From contig NZ_NIPW01000010.1 of assembly GCF_002196855.1 (NCBI RefSeq), positions 1 to 64,000 of the forward strand: DNA of 64,000 nt. Reading direction: 5' to 3'. The position numbers and the translations under genes are program-made. The notes below the pieces were generated by a model, which was not told the origin of the DNA, searched no databases, and saw only the letters and a list, made by a program, of their open reading frames with translations. Every line of letters begins with the position of its first letter. Within the stretch, counting starts at the first letter, position 1. Positions 54,060 to 63,895 of this stretch are shown piece after piece. Origin of the DNA: Haematobacter genomosp. 1 (lineage in GTDB: Bacteria > Pseudomonadota > Alphaproteobacteria > Rhodobacterales > Rhodobacteraceae).

Positions 54060-54836
54060 ATGACCTACGAAACCATTCTCTGGCACCAGCACGACGGCGT
54101 GGGCGTCATCACGCTGAACGATCCGCGTGCGATGAATGCGCTCTCCTCCCGCATGAGGAGCGAGATCCGCCGGGCGGTGCAGGAAGCGCCCTCCCTCGGT
54201 GCGCGGGTGCTGGTTCTGACGGGCGAGGGGCGGGCCTTCTGTTCGGGGCAGAACCTGACGGAGAGCGGTGATGGCCCGATGGATCTCGGCCGCGTTCTGC
54301 GCGAGGAATATGAGCCGATGCTACGCGCCATCGCGGATTGTCCGGTCCCGGTGATCGCTGCGGTGAACGGTGTCGCTGCGGGTGCGGGGGCCAATCTCGC
54401 TTTGGCGGCCGATGTGGTGATCGCGGCGGAAAGCGCGGTGTTTCTGCAGGCGTTCACCCGTATCGGGCTGATCCCGGATGCGGGCGGCACCTATTTCCTT
54501 CCCCGGCAGATCGGTTTCGCCCGTGCGATGGGGGCCATGCTCTTTGCCGATCCGGTCCCGGCGCGCAAGGCGGCCGACTGGGGCATGATCTGGGAAGCGG
54601 TGCCGGATGAGGAGTTCCGCTCGCACTGGGAGCGCCGCGCCATGCAGCTCGCCCTCGGCCCGAGCGCCGCTTTCGGCGCGGTCAAGCAGGCGCTGCGCCA
54701 GAGTCTCGACAACGACCTTCCCGCGCAACTTGCGCTGGAGGCGGAGCTGCAGGCGGCCTGCGGCAGGACAGCCGATTTCGTGGAGGGTGTTGCCGCCTTC
54801 CGGGAAAAGCGGCAACCGGTCTTCCGCGGCGCGTGA
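54060..54836 (+). CDS. enoyl-CoA hydratase/isomerase family, PaaG-like
   Basis: A 258-residue crotonase. The start at 54060 follows GGGAGG. The oxyanion loop is GRAFCSGQNL; GVAAGAGANLALAADVVIAAESAVFLQAFTRIGLIPDAGGTYFLPRQIG carries the Asp-Ala-Gly-Gly of PaaG-type isomerases and lacks the first hydratase glutamate. It may isomerise ring-opened phenylacetate intermediates or unsaturated acyl-CoAs. No paa genes are adjacent. Confidence 0.87.
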   Translation: MTYETILWHQHDGVGVITLNDPRAMNALSSRMRSEIRRAVQEAPSLGARVLVLTGEGRAFCSGQNLTESGDGPMDLGRVLREEYEPMLRAIADCPVPVIAAVNGVAAGAGANLALAADVVIAAESAVFLQAFTRIGLIPDAGGTYFLPRQIGFARAMGAMLFADPVPARKAADWGMIWEAVPDEEFRSHWERRAMQLALGPSAAFGAVKQALRQSLDNDLPAQLALEAELQAACGRTADFVEGVAAFREKRQPVFRGA

Positions 54837-54854
54837 GCGAGCGCCGGGCAAGCC

Positions 54855-54904
54855 CGACGGCGGCTTTAAGCGACGGCGGGCTTCAAGGGACGGCGGGCTT
54901 CAAG
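54855..54904 (+). repeat. tandem 17-mer, three units
   Basis: CGACGGCGGCTTTAAG, CGACGGCGGGCTTCAAG and GGACGGCGGGCTTCAAG follow head to tail (16, 17 and 17 bases) just after the crotonase stop and 50 bases before repeat copy 4. Confidence 0.75.
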
Positions 54905-54954
54905 CGCCGGAGGCCAGAGAACCGCCCGAACCGGCGCAATCCTTCAGCAGTTCC

Positions 54955-55120
54955 TTGGCGGACTGCCGAAAAAGACGGGCCTCTCCCCGGGCTTACGCCC
55001 AGAGAAAATCGGTTCGGGCACGCGCCAAAACTTGCGGTTTCCGGGGCGTTCCTCACCAATGTGAGGAAAGATCTGCGCCCCGGGGGCAGCCCCGGAACGC
55101 TTTTTCAGCAGCCTGTTGGC
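54955..55120 (+). repeat. element with related terminal inverted repeats, copy 4
   Basis: The ends GACTGCCGAAAAAG (54961-54974) and CTTTTTCAGCAGCC (55100-55113) match the copy 1 termini with two mismatches, but the interior differs. It holds a perfect CCTCAC/GTGAGG hairpin (55051-55066) and a CCCCGG-rich stem. It may be a different member mobilised by the same transposase. It lies between the crotonase and tonB genes, which converge here. Confidence 0.5.
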
Positions 55121-55125
55121 GGGGC

Positions 55126-56004
55126 CTACAGCCCCTCCAGCACCAGCGGCACGCTCACCGTTCCGCCGCCGCCCGGATGCGGGGGCAGGTTCGGCAGCCG
55201 TTGTGCATGGGCATTCAGCGACTGGTCGAGCCGCGCATCCCCGGTGGAACCACGCAGCGACACGGCAGTGATCCGCCCGCCTGCATCATGCTGAATGGTC
55301 ATCATGACGGTCAGCGGCCTGCGGCTGGTGTTCCGCCACCGTTTCATGTGCCGCGCGACAACGGCATAGGCCCGGTCGCGCCACTTCTGCTCGACCTGTG
55401 CATTGCTGGCGCCCTGCGCGGCGCGGGGTGCGGCGGCAGCTTCGGCACGCGGGGCCTCTACACGGGGCGGGGCCTGTGTCTGCGGGGCGGGTGGCCGCGT
55501 GGTTGTGGCCTGACGGCGCTGTGGCCGCGGCGGGGGGGGTGAGGAGACCTGAGGCAAGGCGACCTCCGCCTGCTCGGCGACCGTGGGCAGTTCCTCCACC
55601 GGCTCGGGCGGGGGCGGCTCATCCATGATGGGCTGCGTATCGGGCGGAGTGATGTCCGGCGGCGGTGTCATCTCCGCCTGCTGGATCGGGTCGGTCACGG
55701 GGTCGGGCATGTCCTCCGCCTCGATCTCCTCCGGGGCCTGCGGCAGGTCGGGCGCGGCCTGCATCGCCATGGGGGAGTCGTCGGAGACCAGATCCTCCGG
55801 CGCGGCGAACATCTCCGGCGCGATGTCGATCACATAGGTTTCGGGCATGCCCGGCGGCGGCGGCGCGGTATGGTTCAGAAGATAGGCCGCGGCAGCCATG
55901 TGGACGCCGAGCACCAGCACCGCGCCCCCGGCCCAGAGCGACACTTCACCCAGCCGACGACCCGTTCCGATGGTGTCGGTCCAGTCGACATGGGCAGCGG
56001 TCAT
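55126..56004 (-). CDS. tonB: TonB-like energy transducer
   Basis: A 292-residue protein with one N-terminal membrane helix (VSLWAGGAVLVLGVHMAAAAYLL), a long Pro/Glu-rich periplasmic spacer (PPPDITPPDTQPIMDEPPPPEP...), and a C-terminal TonB-fold domain (AYAVVARHMKRWRNTSRRPLTVMMTIQHDAGGRITAVSLRGSTGDARLDQSL). It should link the ExbBD motor to outer-membrane receptors. It overlaps exbD by four bases. Confidence 0.9.
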   Translation of the reverse strand: MTAAHVDWTDTIGTGRRLGEVSLWAGGAVLVLGVHMAAAAYLLNHTAPPPPGMPETYVIDIAPEMFAAPEDLVSDDSPMAMQAAPDLPQAPEEIEAEDMPDPVTDPIQQAEMTPPPDITPPDTQPIMDEPPPPEPVEELPTVAEQAEVALPQVSSPPPPRPQRRQATTTRPPAPQTQAPPRVEAPRAEAAAAPRAAQGASNAQVEQKWRDRAYAVVARHMKRWRNTSRRPLTVMMTIQHDAGGRITAVSLRGSTGDARLDQSLNAHAQRLPNLPPHPGGGGTVSVPLVLEGL

Positions 56005-56447
56005 GGCTGCAACCCCGCGGGCGGTGTCGCAAAACTCTCCAGCCCGACCAGCGCGATCTTGAGATACCCTGCCTCGCGCAGCTTGTTCATCACTTCCATC
56101 AGGTCGCCATAGGCCACCGTCTTGTCGGCGCGCAGGAACACCCGCTGCTCGTGATCGCCGCCCGTGAACGTGTCCAGCGCCGCTTTCAGCCCGTCCTCCG
56201 TCACCGGATCGTTGCCGATCGACAGGCCGAGGTCCGACCCCACGGTGACGTAGAGCGGCTTGTCCGGCCGTTGTGCGGGCTGGGCGGTGGAGGCGGGCAG
56301 GTCAACCTTCACATCCACCGTGGCCAGCGGTGCGGCCACCATGAAGATGATGAGCAGTACGAGCATCACGTCGATGAACGGCGTGACGTTGATCTCATGC
56401 GCTTCGGGAAGGTCGTCGCCCTGATTTTCGCGGATGCCGCCTGCCAT
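56001..56447 (-). CDS. exbD: biopolymer transport protein ExbD
   Basis: A 148-residue protein. A single N-terminal membrane helix has the essential aspartate (EINVTPFIDVMLVLLIIFMVAAP), followed by a periplasmic domain ending KIALVGLES. It forms the proton-driven stator with ExbB. The gene is 3 bases after exbB and overlaps tonB. Confidence 0.93.
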   Translation of the reverse strand: MAGGIRENQGDDLPEAHEINVTPFIDVMLVLLIIFMVAAPLATVDVKVDLPASTAQPAQRPDKPLYVTVGSDLGLSIGNDPVTEDGLKAALDTFTGGDHEQRVFLRADKTVAYGDLMEVMNKLREAGYLKIALVGLESFATPPAGLQP

Positions 56448-56450
56448 GGT

Positions 56451-57617
56451 TCACTCCGCCGCCTGACGGTGACGCAGGCCGCCGCGCCGCATGTTGCGGA
56501 AGTCGAGATCGCGGCTCACCAGCCGTTCGATCCCCGCCCCGGCATCGCCGAGCAGCGCACGGTAGCCGGTGATGGAGCGGGCGAACATGTTGTAGATCAC
56601 CACGGCGGGAATGGCCGCGACCAGACCGATGGCGGTGGCCAGCAGCGCCTCGGCGATCCCCGGCGCGACGACGGCAAGGTTGGTCGTCTGCGATTCGGAA
56701 ATGCCGATGAAGGAGTTCATGATCCCCCAGACCGTGCCGAACAGGCCGACAAAGGGCGCGATGGAGCCGACGGTGGCCAGAATGCCCGTGCCGCGCGATA
56801 GGCGGCGCCCGGCCTGAAGCTCGACCCGGCCGAGCAGGGAGGAGACGCGTTCCTTCAAGCCCTCGCCGCCCGCATCTTCGATCGCGGCTTCGGACCGCTG
56901 GTATTCTTCCTCGGCGGCGCGGAGCATGAAGGCGGCGGGATCCTTGCGGTTGCCCGCGGAGGCGCGCGCCTCCTCCAGCGTCTGCGCGCTGTAGATGGCC
57001 CGCAGGGCGCGGTTCGCGTTCCGCTTGGCGCCCGCGATCTCGAAAGCCTTGACCACGAGGATCGTCCAGCAGGCCAGCGAGGCAAGGGCAAGGCCGAGCA
57101 TGACCCCCTTCACCACCATATCGGCGGCCATGAACATCCCCCAGGGGGAAAGGTCATGGGGCAGGGTATCGGCGGGGATCGCCAGCATCTCCGGCGCAAG
57201 CGTTTCCGCGGACCCGGTGTCGGACGGGATGCCCGCGTCTGCCGCAGCGTCCGCCGCCGCAGCGTCCGTCGCTGTGCCGTCCGTCGAGGAAGGCGTCAGG
57301 GCGGGCGCGGCTGCTGTCTCCGGCGTGACAGCCGAGGGGGCGTCGGACGCACCATCAGCCGGCGTCGCGGGGGCACCCGCTTCTGGCGCCGCTCCGGTGG
57401 GGGAGGGCGCGGCTGCAGGCGCGCTTTCTGCGGCGGGGGCACCGCTGCCCTCCCCGGTGGGAAGCGCGGGGGCAGAGGGCGCAGTGATTTCCGGGGCCTG
57501 TGGCTGGACCTGCGGCTGCGGCGCGTCCTGCGCCATCGCACCACTGGAAAGAAGGGCGAAGGCGACGGCAGCGCCTGCTGCCCGGCTCAACTTGGTCTTC
57601 GACGGGGCTTTCAGCAT
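56451..57617 (-). CDS. exbB: ExbB-type proton channel with long Ala/Pro-rich N-terminal extension
   Basis: About 388 residues. A signal peptide (MLKAPSKTKLSRAAGAAVAFALLSSGAMAQ) is followed by a ~130-residue Ala/Pro/Thr-rich periplasmic segment. The three-helix MotA/TolQ/ExbB core follows, with signature SIAPFVGLFGTVWGIMNSFIGISESQTTNLAVVAPGIAEALLATAIGLVAAIPAVVIYN. The core is about 240 residues, so the extension is a large addition, like that of TonB-system energisers with long N-termini. The start is uncertain: the upstream in-frame ATG at 57656 lies before a GGAGGGG. First gene of exbB-exbD-tonB. Confidence 0.88.
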   Translation of the reverse strand: MLKAPSKTKLSRAAGAAVAFALLSSGAMAQDAPQPQVQPQAPEITAPSAPALPTGEGSGAPAAESAPAAAPSPTGAAPEAGAPATPADGASDAPSAVTPETAAAPALTPSSTDGTATDAAAADAAADAGIPSDTGSAETLAPEMLAIPADTLPHDLSPWGMFMAADMVVKGVMLGLALASLACWTILVVKAFEIAGAKRNANRALRAIYSAQTLEEARASAGNRKDPAAFMLRAAEEEYQRSEAAIEDAGGEGLKERVSSLLGRVELQAGRRLSRGTGILATVGSIAPFVGLFGTVWGIMNSFIGISESQTTNLAVVAPGIAEALLATAIGLVAAIPAVVIYNMFARSITGYRALLGDAGAGIERLVSRDLDFRNMRRGGLRHRQAAE

Positions 57618-57713
57618 GATGCAGATTCTTTTTGTCAACTTTTCCCGCCCCTCCATACGCCCGTGTTTCAAAAGTTGCACCCCTAAAACTGCCAGAAATA
57701 CCCGGAAATGAAA

Positions 57714-57737
57714 GAGGCCGCCCGGAAGGGCGGCCTC
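57714..57737 (-). terminator. Rho-independent terminator of gltA
   Basis: A perfect 10-bp stem GAGGCCGCCC (57714-57723) / GGGCGGCCTC (57728-57737) with a GGAA loop lies 20 bases past the gltA stop; TTTC follows on the minus strand. Confidence 0.8.
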
Positions 57738-57756
57738 GGCAGGCGGTTTGATGCGA

Positions 57757-59061
57757 TCAGCGCGACTTGATATCGCTGTAATCGCGGGCCGTCGCGCCCA
57801 CATAAAGCTGGCGCGGACGGCCGATCTTCAGTTGCGGATCGGAGATCATCTCCTTCCACTGGGAGATCCAGCCAACCGTGCGGGACAGCGCGAAGATCGG
57901 CGTGAACATCGCGGTCGGGAAGCCCATCGCCTCGAGGATGATGCCGGAGTAGAAGTCCACGTTCGGATAGAGCTTCTTCTCGATGAAGTAGTCATCCTCC
58001 AGCGCGATGCGCTCCAGTTCCTTGGCGACCTGCAGCGTCGGGTTGTTCTCGACCCCGAGCAGGCCGAGCACCTCGTCGGCGCTCTCCTTCATCACCTTGG
58101 CGCGCGGGTCGAAGTTCTTGTAAACCCGGTGGCCGAAGCCCATCAGGCGGAACGGATCGTTCTTGTCCTTCGCCTTGGCAATGTATTCCGGGATCTTGTC
58201 CACCGTGCCGATCTGGCGCAGCATCTCCAGCGCCGCCTGGTTCGCGCCGCCATGCGCCGGACCCCAGAGACAGGCGATGCCTGCCGCGATGCAGGCGAAC
58301 GGGTTCGCGCCCGAAGACCCGGCCAGACGCACCGTGGAGGTGGAGGCGTTCTGCTCGTGATCGGCGTGCAGCATCATGATCCGGTCGAGCGCTTTCGCGA
58401 GGATCGGGTTGACCTTGTACTCCTCCGCCGGGACGGCAAAGCACATGTAAAGGAAGTTCGATGCGTAATCGAGGTCGTTCCTCGGATACACGAACGGCTG
58501 GCCGATGGAATATTTATGCGCCATCGCCGCGATGGTCGGCAGCTTCGCGATCAGCCGGATGGCGGCCACTTCCCGCTGCCACGGATCGTTGATGTCGGTG
58601 GAGTCGTGATAGAAGGCGGACATGGCGCCCACGACGCCGACCATGGTCGCCATCGGATGCGCGTCGCGGCGGAAGCCGCGGAAGAAGTTGGTCATCTGCT
58701 CATGCACCATGGTGTGGCGCGTGACCAGCGTCTCGAAATCGGCGAGTTGCTTGGCGGTCGGCAGCTCTCCGTAGAGCAGCAGGTAGCAGACTTCGAGGTG
58801 ATGCGACTCGGCGGCCAGTTGCTCGATCGGGTAGCCGCGATACAGAAGCTCGCCCTTGTCGCCGTCAATGTAGGTGATCGTGGATTCGCAGGCCGCGGTC
58901 GAGGTGAAGCCCGGATCGAAGGTGAACACGTCGCCCTGCGCGTACAGCTTGCGGATATCCAGCACGTCCGGGCCGAGTGTTGGCGACATGATCGGCAATT
59001 CGATGGTCTTGCCTTCGAATGTCAGCGTCGCCTTCTTGCTCGTCTCTGCCATGTCAGCCAT
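57757..59061 (-). CDS. gltA: citrate synthase
   Basis: A 434-residue type I hexameric-class enzyme that condenses oxaloacetate with acetyl-CoA. Active-site histidines lie in [20 protein letters not shown] and [14 protein letters not shown], with [14 protein letters not shown] after them; the Asp region is [18 protein letters not shown]. The start at 59061 ([10 protein letters not shown]) follows AAAGGGACGAAG. The ORF extends further upstream, but those codons read as non-coding. gltX lies 58 bases upstream on the same strand. Confidence 0.96.
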   Translation of the reverse strand: MADMAETSKKATLTFEGKTIELPIMSPTLGPDVLDIRKLYAQGDVFTFDPGFTSTAACESTITYIDGDKGELLYRGYPIEQLAAESHHLEVCYLLLYGELPTAKQLADFETLVTRHTMVHEQMTNFFRGFRRDAHPMATMVGVVGAMSAFYHDSTDINDPWQREVAAIRLIAKLPTIAAMAHKYSIGQPFVYPRNDLDYASNFLYMCFAVPAEEYKVNPILAKALDRIMMLHADHEQNASTSTVRLAGSSGANPFACIAAGIACLWGPAHGGANQAALEMLRQIGTVDKIPEYIAKAKDKNDPFRLMGFGHRVYKNFDPRAKVMKESADEVLGLLGVENNPTLQVAKELERIALEDDYFIEKKLYPNVDFYSGIILEAMGFPTAMFTPIFALSRTVGWISQWKEMISDPQLKIGRPRQLYVGATARDYSDIKSR

Positions 59062-59119
59062 CTTCGTCCCTTTCATGCTCCGGCGGGGATGCCGGTTGTC
59101 TTGGAAGCCCGGTGGCGGC

Positions 59120-60526
59120 TCAGGAAGCCGCATCCTCCAGGCGGGAAATTGTCTCGTCGCGACCGATGACAAGCATCATGTCGAAAACGCTCGGCGAAAG
59201 CATGCGCCCCGCCAGAGCCGCACGCAAGGCCGGGGCAACCTTGCCCAGTCCCAGTCCGCGCGCTCCGGCGACCTCCGCCACCGCCGCTTCGAGTGTATGC
59301 CGCTCCCAGGGTGTGGTCCGCAAGAGCGCAGCCGTATCCCGAAGTATACCGCGCGCATCATCGGTCAGAGCGGCTTCCGCGGCGTCATCCCGCGAAATCG
59401 GATGTTCGATCAGAACAAATCTTGCCTTCTCAATGAGATCGACAAAGGTCTTCGCACGATCCTTGAGTGAATACATCGCTTGCAGCAGGCCGCTGCGCTG
59501 TTTCTCCGTCAGGGGTGGTTCGTCGGCCGCGGCAAGGTATGCCTCTATTTCGGGCACAAGTTCTTCGTCCGGCGTGGCGGCGATATGCTGGCCGCAGATG
59601 TTCTCCAGCTTCTTGAAATCGAGTCGCGCAGGCGCGCGGCCGATCCCCGGGAGGTCGAACCATTCCAACGCCTGCGCCGTGGTGAAGAACTCGTCATTGC
59701 CATGACTCCACCCGAGCCGCGCAAGATAGTTGCGCATGCCCGCGGCGGGATAGCCCATTGCCTGATATTCCTCCACCCCCAGCGCGCCGTGACGCTTGGA
59801 GAGCTTCTTTCCGTCCGGTCCGTGGATGAGCGGGATATGCGCCCAGACCGGCACCTCCCAGTCCATCGCGCGGTAGATCTGCGTCTGCCGCGCGGCATTG
59901 TTCAGGTGGTCGTCGCCGCGAATGACATGGGTCACGCCCATGTCGTGATCGTCCACCACCACCGCCAGCATGTAGGTGGGCGTGCCGTCGGAGCGCAGCA
60001 GCACCATGTCGTCGAGCTGATCGTTGCGGAAGGTCACCTCGCCCTGCACAGCATCCTCCACGACGGTCGTCCCTTCGCGGGGCGCCTTCAGGCGGATGAC
60101 ATAGGGGCCGTCGGGCCAGGTCGCCGGGTCGGCATCGCGCCAGGGCGACAGAAAGAGCGTGGAGCGTCCCTCCGCCCGCGCGGCTTCCCGGAAGGCTTCG
60201 ATCTCCTCCTGCGTGGAGTAGCAGCGATAGGCGCAGTCGCGCGCCATCATCTCATGCGCGACTTCCGCGTGACGGTCGCGCTGCTCGAACTGGCTCACGG
60301 CATCGCCGTCCCAGTCGAGGCCGAGCCATGTCAGGCCGCGGAGGATCGCCGCCGTCGCCTCGGGCGTGGAGCGTTCGCGGTCCGTATCCTCGATACGGAG
60401 CAGGAACCGGCCCCCGCGCCCGCGGGCATAGAGCCAGTTGAACAGGGCCGTCCGCGCACCGCCGATATGCAGGTAACCGGTGGGCGAGGGGGCGAAACGG
60501 GTGACAACCGGGCGGGCGGCGGACAT
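59120..60526 (-). CDS. gltX: glutamate--tRNA ligase
   Basis: A 468-residue class I synthetase. The HIGH-type motif is [23 protein letters not shown], and the KMSKS-type motif is [13 protein letters not shown]. The C-terminal helical anticodon domain is present. In alphaproteobacteria two GluRS paralogues are common, so it may be one of a pair. gltA follows on the same strand; comEC is divergent. Confidence 0.95.
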   Translation of the reverse strand: MSAARPVVTRFAPSPTGYLHIGGARTALFNWLYARGRGGRFLLRIEDTDRERSTPEATAAILRGLTWLGLDWDGDAVSQFEQRDRHAEVAHEMMARDCAYRCYSTQEEIEAFREAARAEGRSTLFLSPWRDADPATWPDGPYVIRLKAPREGTTVVEDAVQGEVTFRNDQLDDMVLLRSDGTPTYMLAVVVDDHDMGVTHVIRGDDHLNNAARQTQIYRAMDWEVPVWAHIPLIHGPDGKKLSKRHGALGVEEYQAMGYPAAGMRNYLARLGWSHGNDEFFTTAQALEWFDLPGIGRAPARLDFKKLENICGQHIAATPDEELVPEIEAYLAAADEPPLTEKQRSGLLQAMYSLKDRAKTFVDLIEKARFVLIEHPISRDDAAEAALTDDARGILRDTAALLRTTPWERHTLEAAVAEVAGARGLGLGKVAPALRAALAGRMLSPSVFDMMLVIGRDETISRLEDAAS

Positions 60527-60625
60527 GCGCGGGGCCTTTCGGAATTAACCATTCAGAAACCATGTCTGCGTTATGGCTTCGGCGTCTCTGTAGGCAATCG
60601 GCCGGGGGAGGGCAAGCCGCGCGCG

Positions 60626-62761
60626 ATGGCGATCTTGGACGAGGGACAGCAACCACGTGGCTCCACGCGGAACGGAGAGGGCACTTCGCGGCGTATTCTG
60701 GCGCTTCTGGGCCTTCCGCTGGAGGGACTTGCGCGGGCACGGGGGCGGCTGTTCCCCTTCGTCCCGGTGCTGCTGGGCCTTGGCATCGCGTGGTATCTGG
60801 CGCTTCTCCGGGAGCCGTCTCACGCCTTTGTCTGGGCGGCGGTGATTCTCTGCGCCGTCTCCGCGGGGCTCTGGTTCCGGGGGCCGCACCGCTGGCGGCC
60901 CGTGGCAGCGGTGCCCTGCCTCGTGCTGGCGGGGTTCCTGCTGATCCTGCTTCGCACCCATATGGTCGCAGCACCCGTGCTCTCCTTCCGCTACTACGGC
61001 CCTGTCGAAGGGCGTCTCGTGGAGATCGACCGTTCGGGAAGCGACCGTCTCCGCCTGACGCTGGATCAGGTGACTCTGGCCCGCATGGCGCCCGACCGGA
61101 CGCCGGAGCGGGTGCGCGTCTCGCTGATGGAGGAGCCGGGGCGTGCCCTCGCGCCCGGAACGCGGATCATGCTCACCGGCCATCTCTCCCCGCCGGGCCG
61201 CCCGACGGAGCCAGGCGGCTTCGACTTCCGCCGCACCGCCTGGTTCGAGCGGCTGGGCGCCGTGGGCTACAGCCGGACGCCGGTGATGACGGTGGCCCCC
61301 TCGCAGAATGACCTCGGCCTGCTGATAGACCGTATCCGCATGACGCTTTCCGCCGGTATCCGCGCGCATATTCCGGGCGATGCCGGGGGTTTCGCCGCGG
61401 CCGTGACCACGGGCGACCGCTCCGGTATTTCCGCCGCCGCGAATGATGCGATGCGGGATTCCAACCTCTCTCATCAGCTTTCGATTTCCGGCATGCACAT
61501 GAGCATGCTGGCCGCCTTCATCTTTGCCGTGGTGCGGCGCGGGCTGGCATTGATGCCGGGCGCGGCGCTGCGTCTGCCGACCAAGAAGATCGCCGCCGCG
61601 ATCGCGCTTGCGGCCTCCGCTTTCTATCTCGCGCTCGCCGGGCGGGATGTGGCGACGGAGCGTGCCTTCGTCATGGTGGCCGTCATGCTGATCGCGGTGA
61701 TATGCGACCGGCGCGCCATTTCGCTCCGCTCCATCGCGTTGGCCGGGGTGATCGTGCTCCTGCTGCGGCCCGAGAGCCTAACCAATGCCGGGTTCCAGAT
61801 GTCCTTCGCCGCAACCACGGCGCTCGTCATCGCCTTCGGCTGGATTTCCGGCAGGGCCCGCCCCTGGCCACGGTGGAGCGACGGGACGATCATGCTGCTC
61901 TTTTCCTCCTCCGTGGCCGGGGGTGCGACGATGCCGTTCACCGCAGCGATCTTCAATCGGGTGGTGAATTACGGCTTGCTCGCCAATCTGCTGGCCAGCC
62001 CGCTGATGGGGGTGCTTGTCATGCCGTTTGCCGTGGTTGCGCTGCTGCTCGCGCCGCTGGGGCTTGAGACGGCTCCCCTGTGGCTGGTCGGGCTGGGGTC
62101 GCAGGGCGTTCTCCGCGTGGCGGAGACGGTGGCCGGTCTTGACGGAGTGGTTTCCGCGGTTCGGATCCCGCCGCCCGGAGCGCTGCCGCTGGTTGTGGTG
62201 TCCCTCCTCTGGCTCACCCTCTGGCCCGGGCCGTCGCGATGGGCGGGCATGGTGCCCTTGGTGATGGGGGGCTGGCTTTTCTGGCACGGTGCGGCTCGCC
62301 CGCTCGTACTGATTTCGGAGAGCGGCACCGTCTCCGGCCTCCTCACCGCAGAAGGCCGGGTGCTGTCGCGCGGGCGGGGCGATGCCTTTGCGGTGACCGG
62401 CTGGCTGCAGCGGGATGGCGATCTCGCAAGTGCCGAAGTCGCCGCGCGGCGACCGGGTATGGCGCGTGACGGGAGTGTCGTCCGGTATCGCGCCGCAGAT
62501 CGGGAGATCGTCCATATCACCGGGCGAGGTGCCGCTGACCTCGTCCAAGAGAACTGCCGCGATGGGGCCCTTCTCCTCACCTCCATTCGCTTGCCGGACG
62601 GGACATCGCCATTGCGTCAAGGCGCGTGCGACATCATCGATGGAGCGTCGCTCGAACGATCGGGGGCGCTGGCGCTGCACGCGAACGGAGGCGTCCTGCG
62701 CATCCTGAGTGTCGCCGAGGCGAGCGGGGACCGTATTTGGACCCGGCCTGCAAAGCATTGA
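60626..62761 (+). CDS. comEC: ComEC/Rec2-family DNA uptake protein, lacking the C-terminal beta-lactamase domain
   Basis: A 711-residue polytopic protein. N-terminal membrane helices flank a soluble domain of the DUF4131 type (FRYYGPVEGRLVEIDRSGSDRLRL). The Competence core has HQLSISGMHMSMLAAF, ATERAFVMVAVMLIAV and NAGFQMSFAATTALV. After the last helices the ~170-residue soluble tail has no HxHxDH motif, so the metallo-beta-lactamase nuclease domain of Gram-positive ComEC is absent. The start is taken as ATG 60626; the open frame upstream overlaps gltX antisense and is spurious. Confidence 0.87.
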   Translation: MAILDEGQQPRGSTRNGEGTSRRILALLGLPLEGLARARGRLFPFVPVLLGLGIAWYLALLREPSHAFVWAAVILCAVSAGLWFRGPHRWRPVAAVPCLVLAGFLLILLRTHMVAAPVLSFRYYGPVEGRLVEIDRSGSDRLRLTLDQVTLARMAPDRTPERVRVSLMEEPGRALAPGTRIMLTGHLSPPGRPTEPGGFDFRRTAWFERLGAVGYSRTPVMTVAPSQNDLGLLIDRIRMTLSAGIRAHIPGDAGGFAAAVTTGDRSGISAAANDAMRDSNLSHQLSISGMHMSMLAAFIFAVVRRGLALMPGAALRLPTKKIAAAIALAASAFYLALAGRDVATERAFVMVAVMLIAVICDRRAISLRSIALAGVIVLLLRPESLTNAGFQMSFAATTALVIAFGWISGRARPWPRWSDGTIMLLFSSSVAGGATMPFTAAIFNRVVNYGLLANLLASPLMGVLVMPFAVVALLLAPLGLETAPLWLVGLGSQGVLRVAETVAGLDGVVSAVRIPPPGALPLVVVSLLWLTLWPGPSRWAGMVPLVMGGWLFWHGAARPLVLISESGTVSGLLTAEGRVLSRGRGDAFAVTGWLQRDGDLASAEVAARRPGMARDGSVVRYRAADREIVHITGRGAADLVQENCRDGALLLTSIRLPDGTSPLRQGACDIIDGASLERSGALALHANGGVLRILSVAEASGDRIWTRPAKH

Positions 62762-62791
62762 GCTGCCAGCATTCACCGCTTTCGCCCCTCC

Positions 62792-63895
62792 CTACTTGAC
62801 CAGCAATTCCGCGTGCAGCGCTCCCGCCGCATTGATGCTCTTGAGGATGTCGATCATGTCCCGCGGACCGACCCCCAACGCATTGAGGCCCGCGACGACA
62901 TCCGACAGCGATGTGGAGGCGGAAACCTCCGCCAGCCCGACACCCGGTTGCTCCTCTATCGAGGCGGAGGACCGCGGCACGATCACCGTCTCGCCCCGTG
63001 CGAACGGGTTGGGCTGCACGACGAGCGGGGCTTCCTCCACCCGCAGGGTCAGATTGCCCTGCGCGACAGCGACGCGGGAGATGCGGACATCCTGTCCCAT
63101 CACGATCGTGCCGGAGCGTTGATCGACGACGACGCGCGCGCGCTGCTGCGGCTCCACCATAAGCGCCTCGATACGGGTCAGCACATGTGCGGCAGATGCC
63201 ATGCGTGTCCCGGCGATATCCAACGCCACCGTACCCGAATCCAGCATTCGCGCCACCGGGCGACCGAAGTCGCCGTTGATCGCCGCCTCGATCCGCGCAG
63301 CCGTTGTGAAATCGGGCGCGCGCAGGGCAAGCCGAAGCGCCTCCAGATCACCCAGTTCGAAGCCGATCTCCCGCTCCACGCGGCCGCCGCCCGGAATGCT
63401 GCCGGCCGTCGGGACGCCCTCGGTCACGCTGGCGGCCTGACCCGCCGCGACTGTGCCGCCGGCTATGATGGTTCCCTGCGCGACGGCGTAAATCTGCCCA
63501 TCCGCCCCGTTCAGCGGGGTCATCACCAGCGTTCCGCCCAAGAGGCTCTTTGCATCCCCGATGGTCGAGACGGTGACATCTATCCGCCCCCCCGCGCGAG
63601 CAAAGGGGGGAAGCTCTGCGGTGACCAATACCGCGGCGACGTTCTTGGGGCGAAATTGCTCACCCGTCACGTTCACGCCAAGCCGTTCGAGGATATTGGT
63701 CATGATCTCTTCGGTGAAGGGCGAGTTTCTAAGCCCGTCTCCAGTCCCGTTGAGCCCGACAACCAGCCCGTAGCCGACGAGGTCATTGCCGCGGACGCCG
63801 TCGAACTCCACAAGATCCTTGATGCGGATCGGCCCTGCGGTTGCGGACAGGGAGAGGATCAGACCGGCGAGCAGAAAGGCGAAGAAACGGATCAT
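62792..63895 (-). CDS. flgI: flagellar P-ring protein FlgI
   Basis: A 367-residue periplasmic protein with a signal peptide (LAGLILSLSATA-GPIRIKDL) and the strongly conserved P-ring features GVRGNDLVGYGLVVGLNGTGDG, NVAAVLVTAELPPFARAGGRIDVTVS, GDAKSLLGGTLVMTPL and the final VVAGLNALGVGPRDMIDILKSINAAGALHAELLV. It forms the bushing in the peptidoglycan. The start overlaps the flgL stop (ATGA). Confidence 0.96.
   Translation of the reverse strand: MIRFFAFLLAGLILSLSATAGPIRIKDLVEFDGVRGNDLVGYGLVVGLNGTGDGLRNSPFTEEIMTNILERLGVNVTGEQFRPKNVAAVLVTAELPPFARAGGRIDVTVSTIGDAKSLLGGTLVMTPLNGADGQIYAVAQGTIIAGGTVAAGQAASVTEGVPTAGSIPGGGRVEREIGFELGDLEALRLALRAPDFTTAARIEAAINGDFGRPVARMLDSGTVALDIAGTRMASAAHVLTRIEALMVEPQQRARVVVDQRSGTIVMGQDVRISRVAVAQGNLTLRVEEAPLVVQPNPFARGETVIVPRSSASIEEQPGVGLAEVSASTSLSDVVAGLNALGVGPRDMIDILKSINAAGALHAELLVK

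Noticed and set aside
59480-60625. Long N-terminal extension of ComEC
   Set aside because: It overlaps gltX antisense and reads as shadow; the ATG at 60626 gives a normal ComEC N-terminus.
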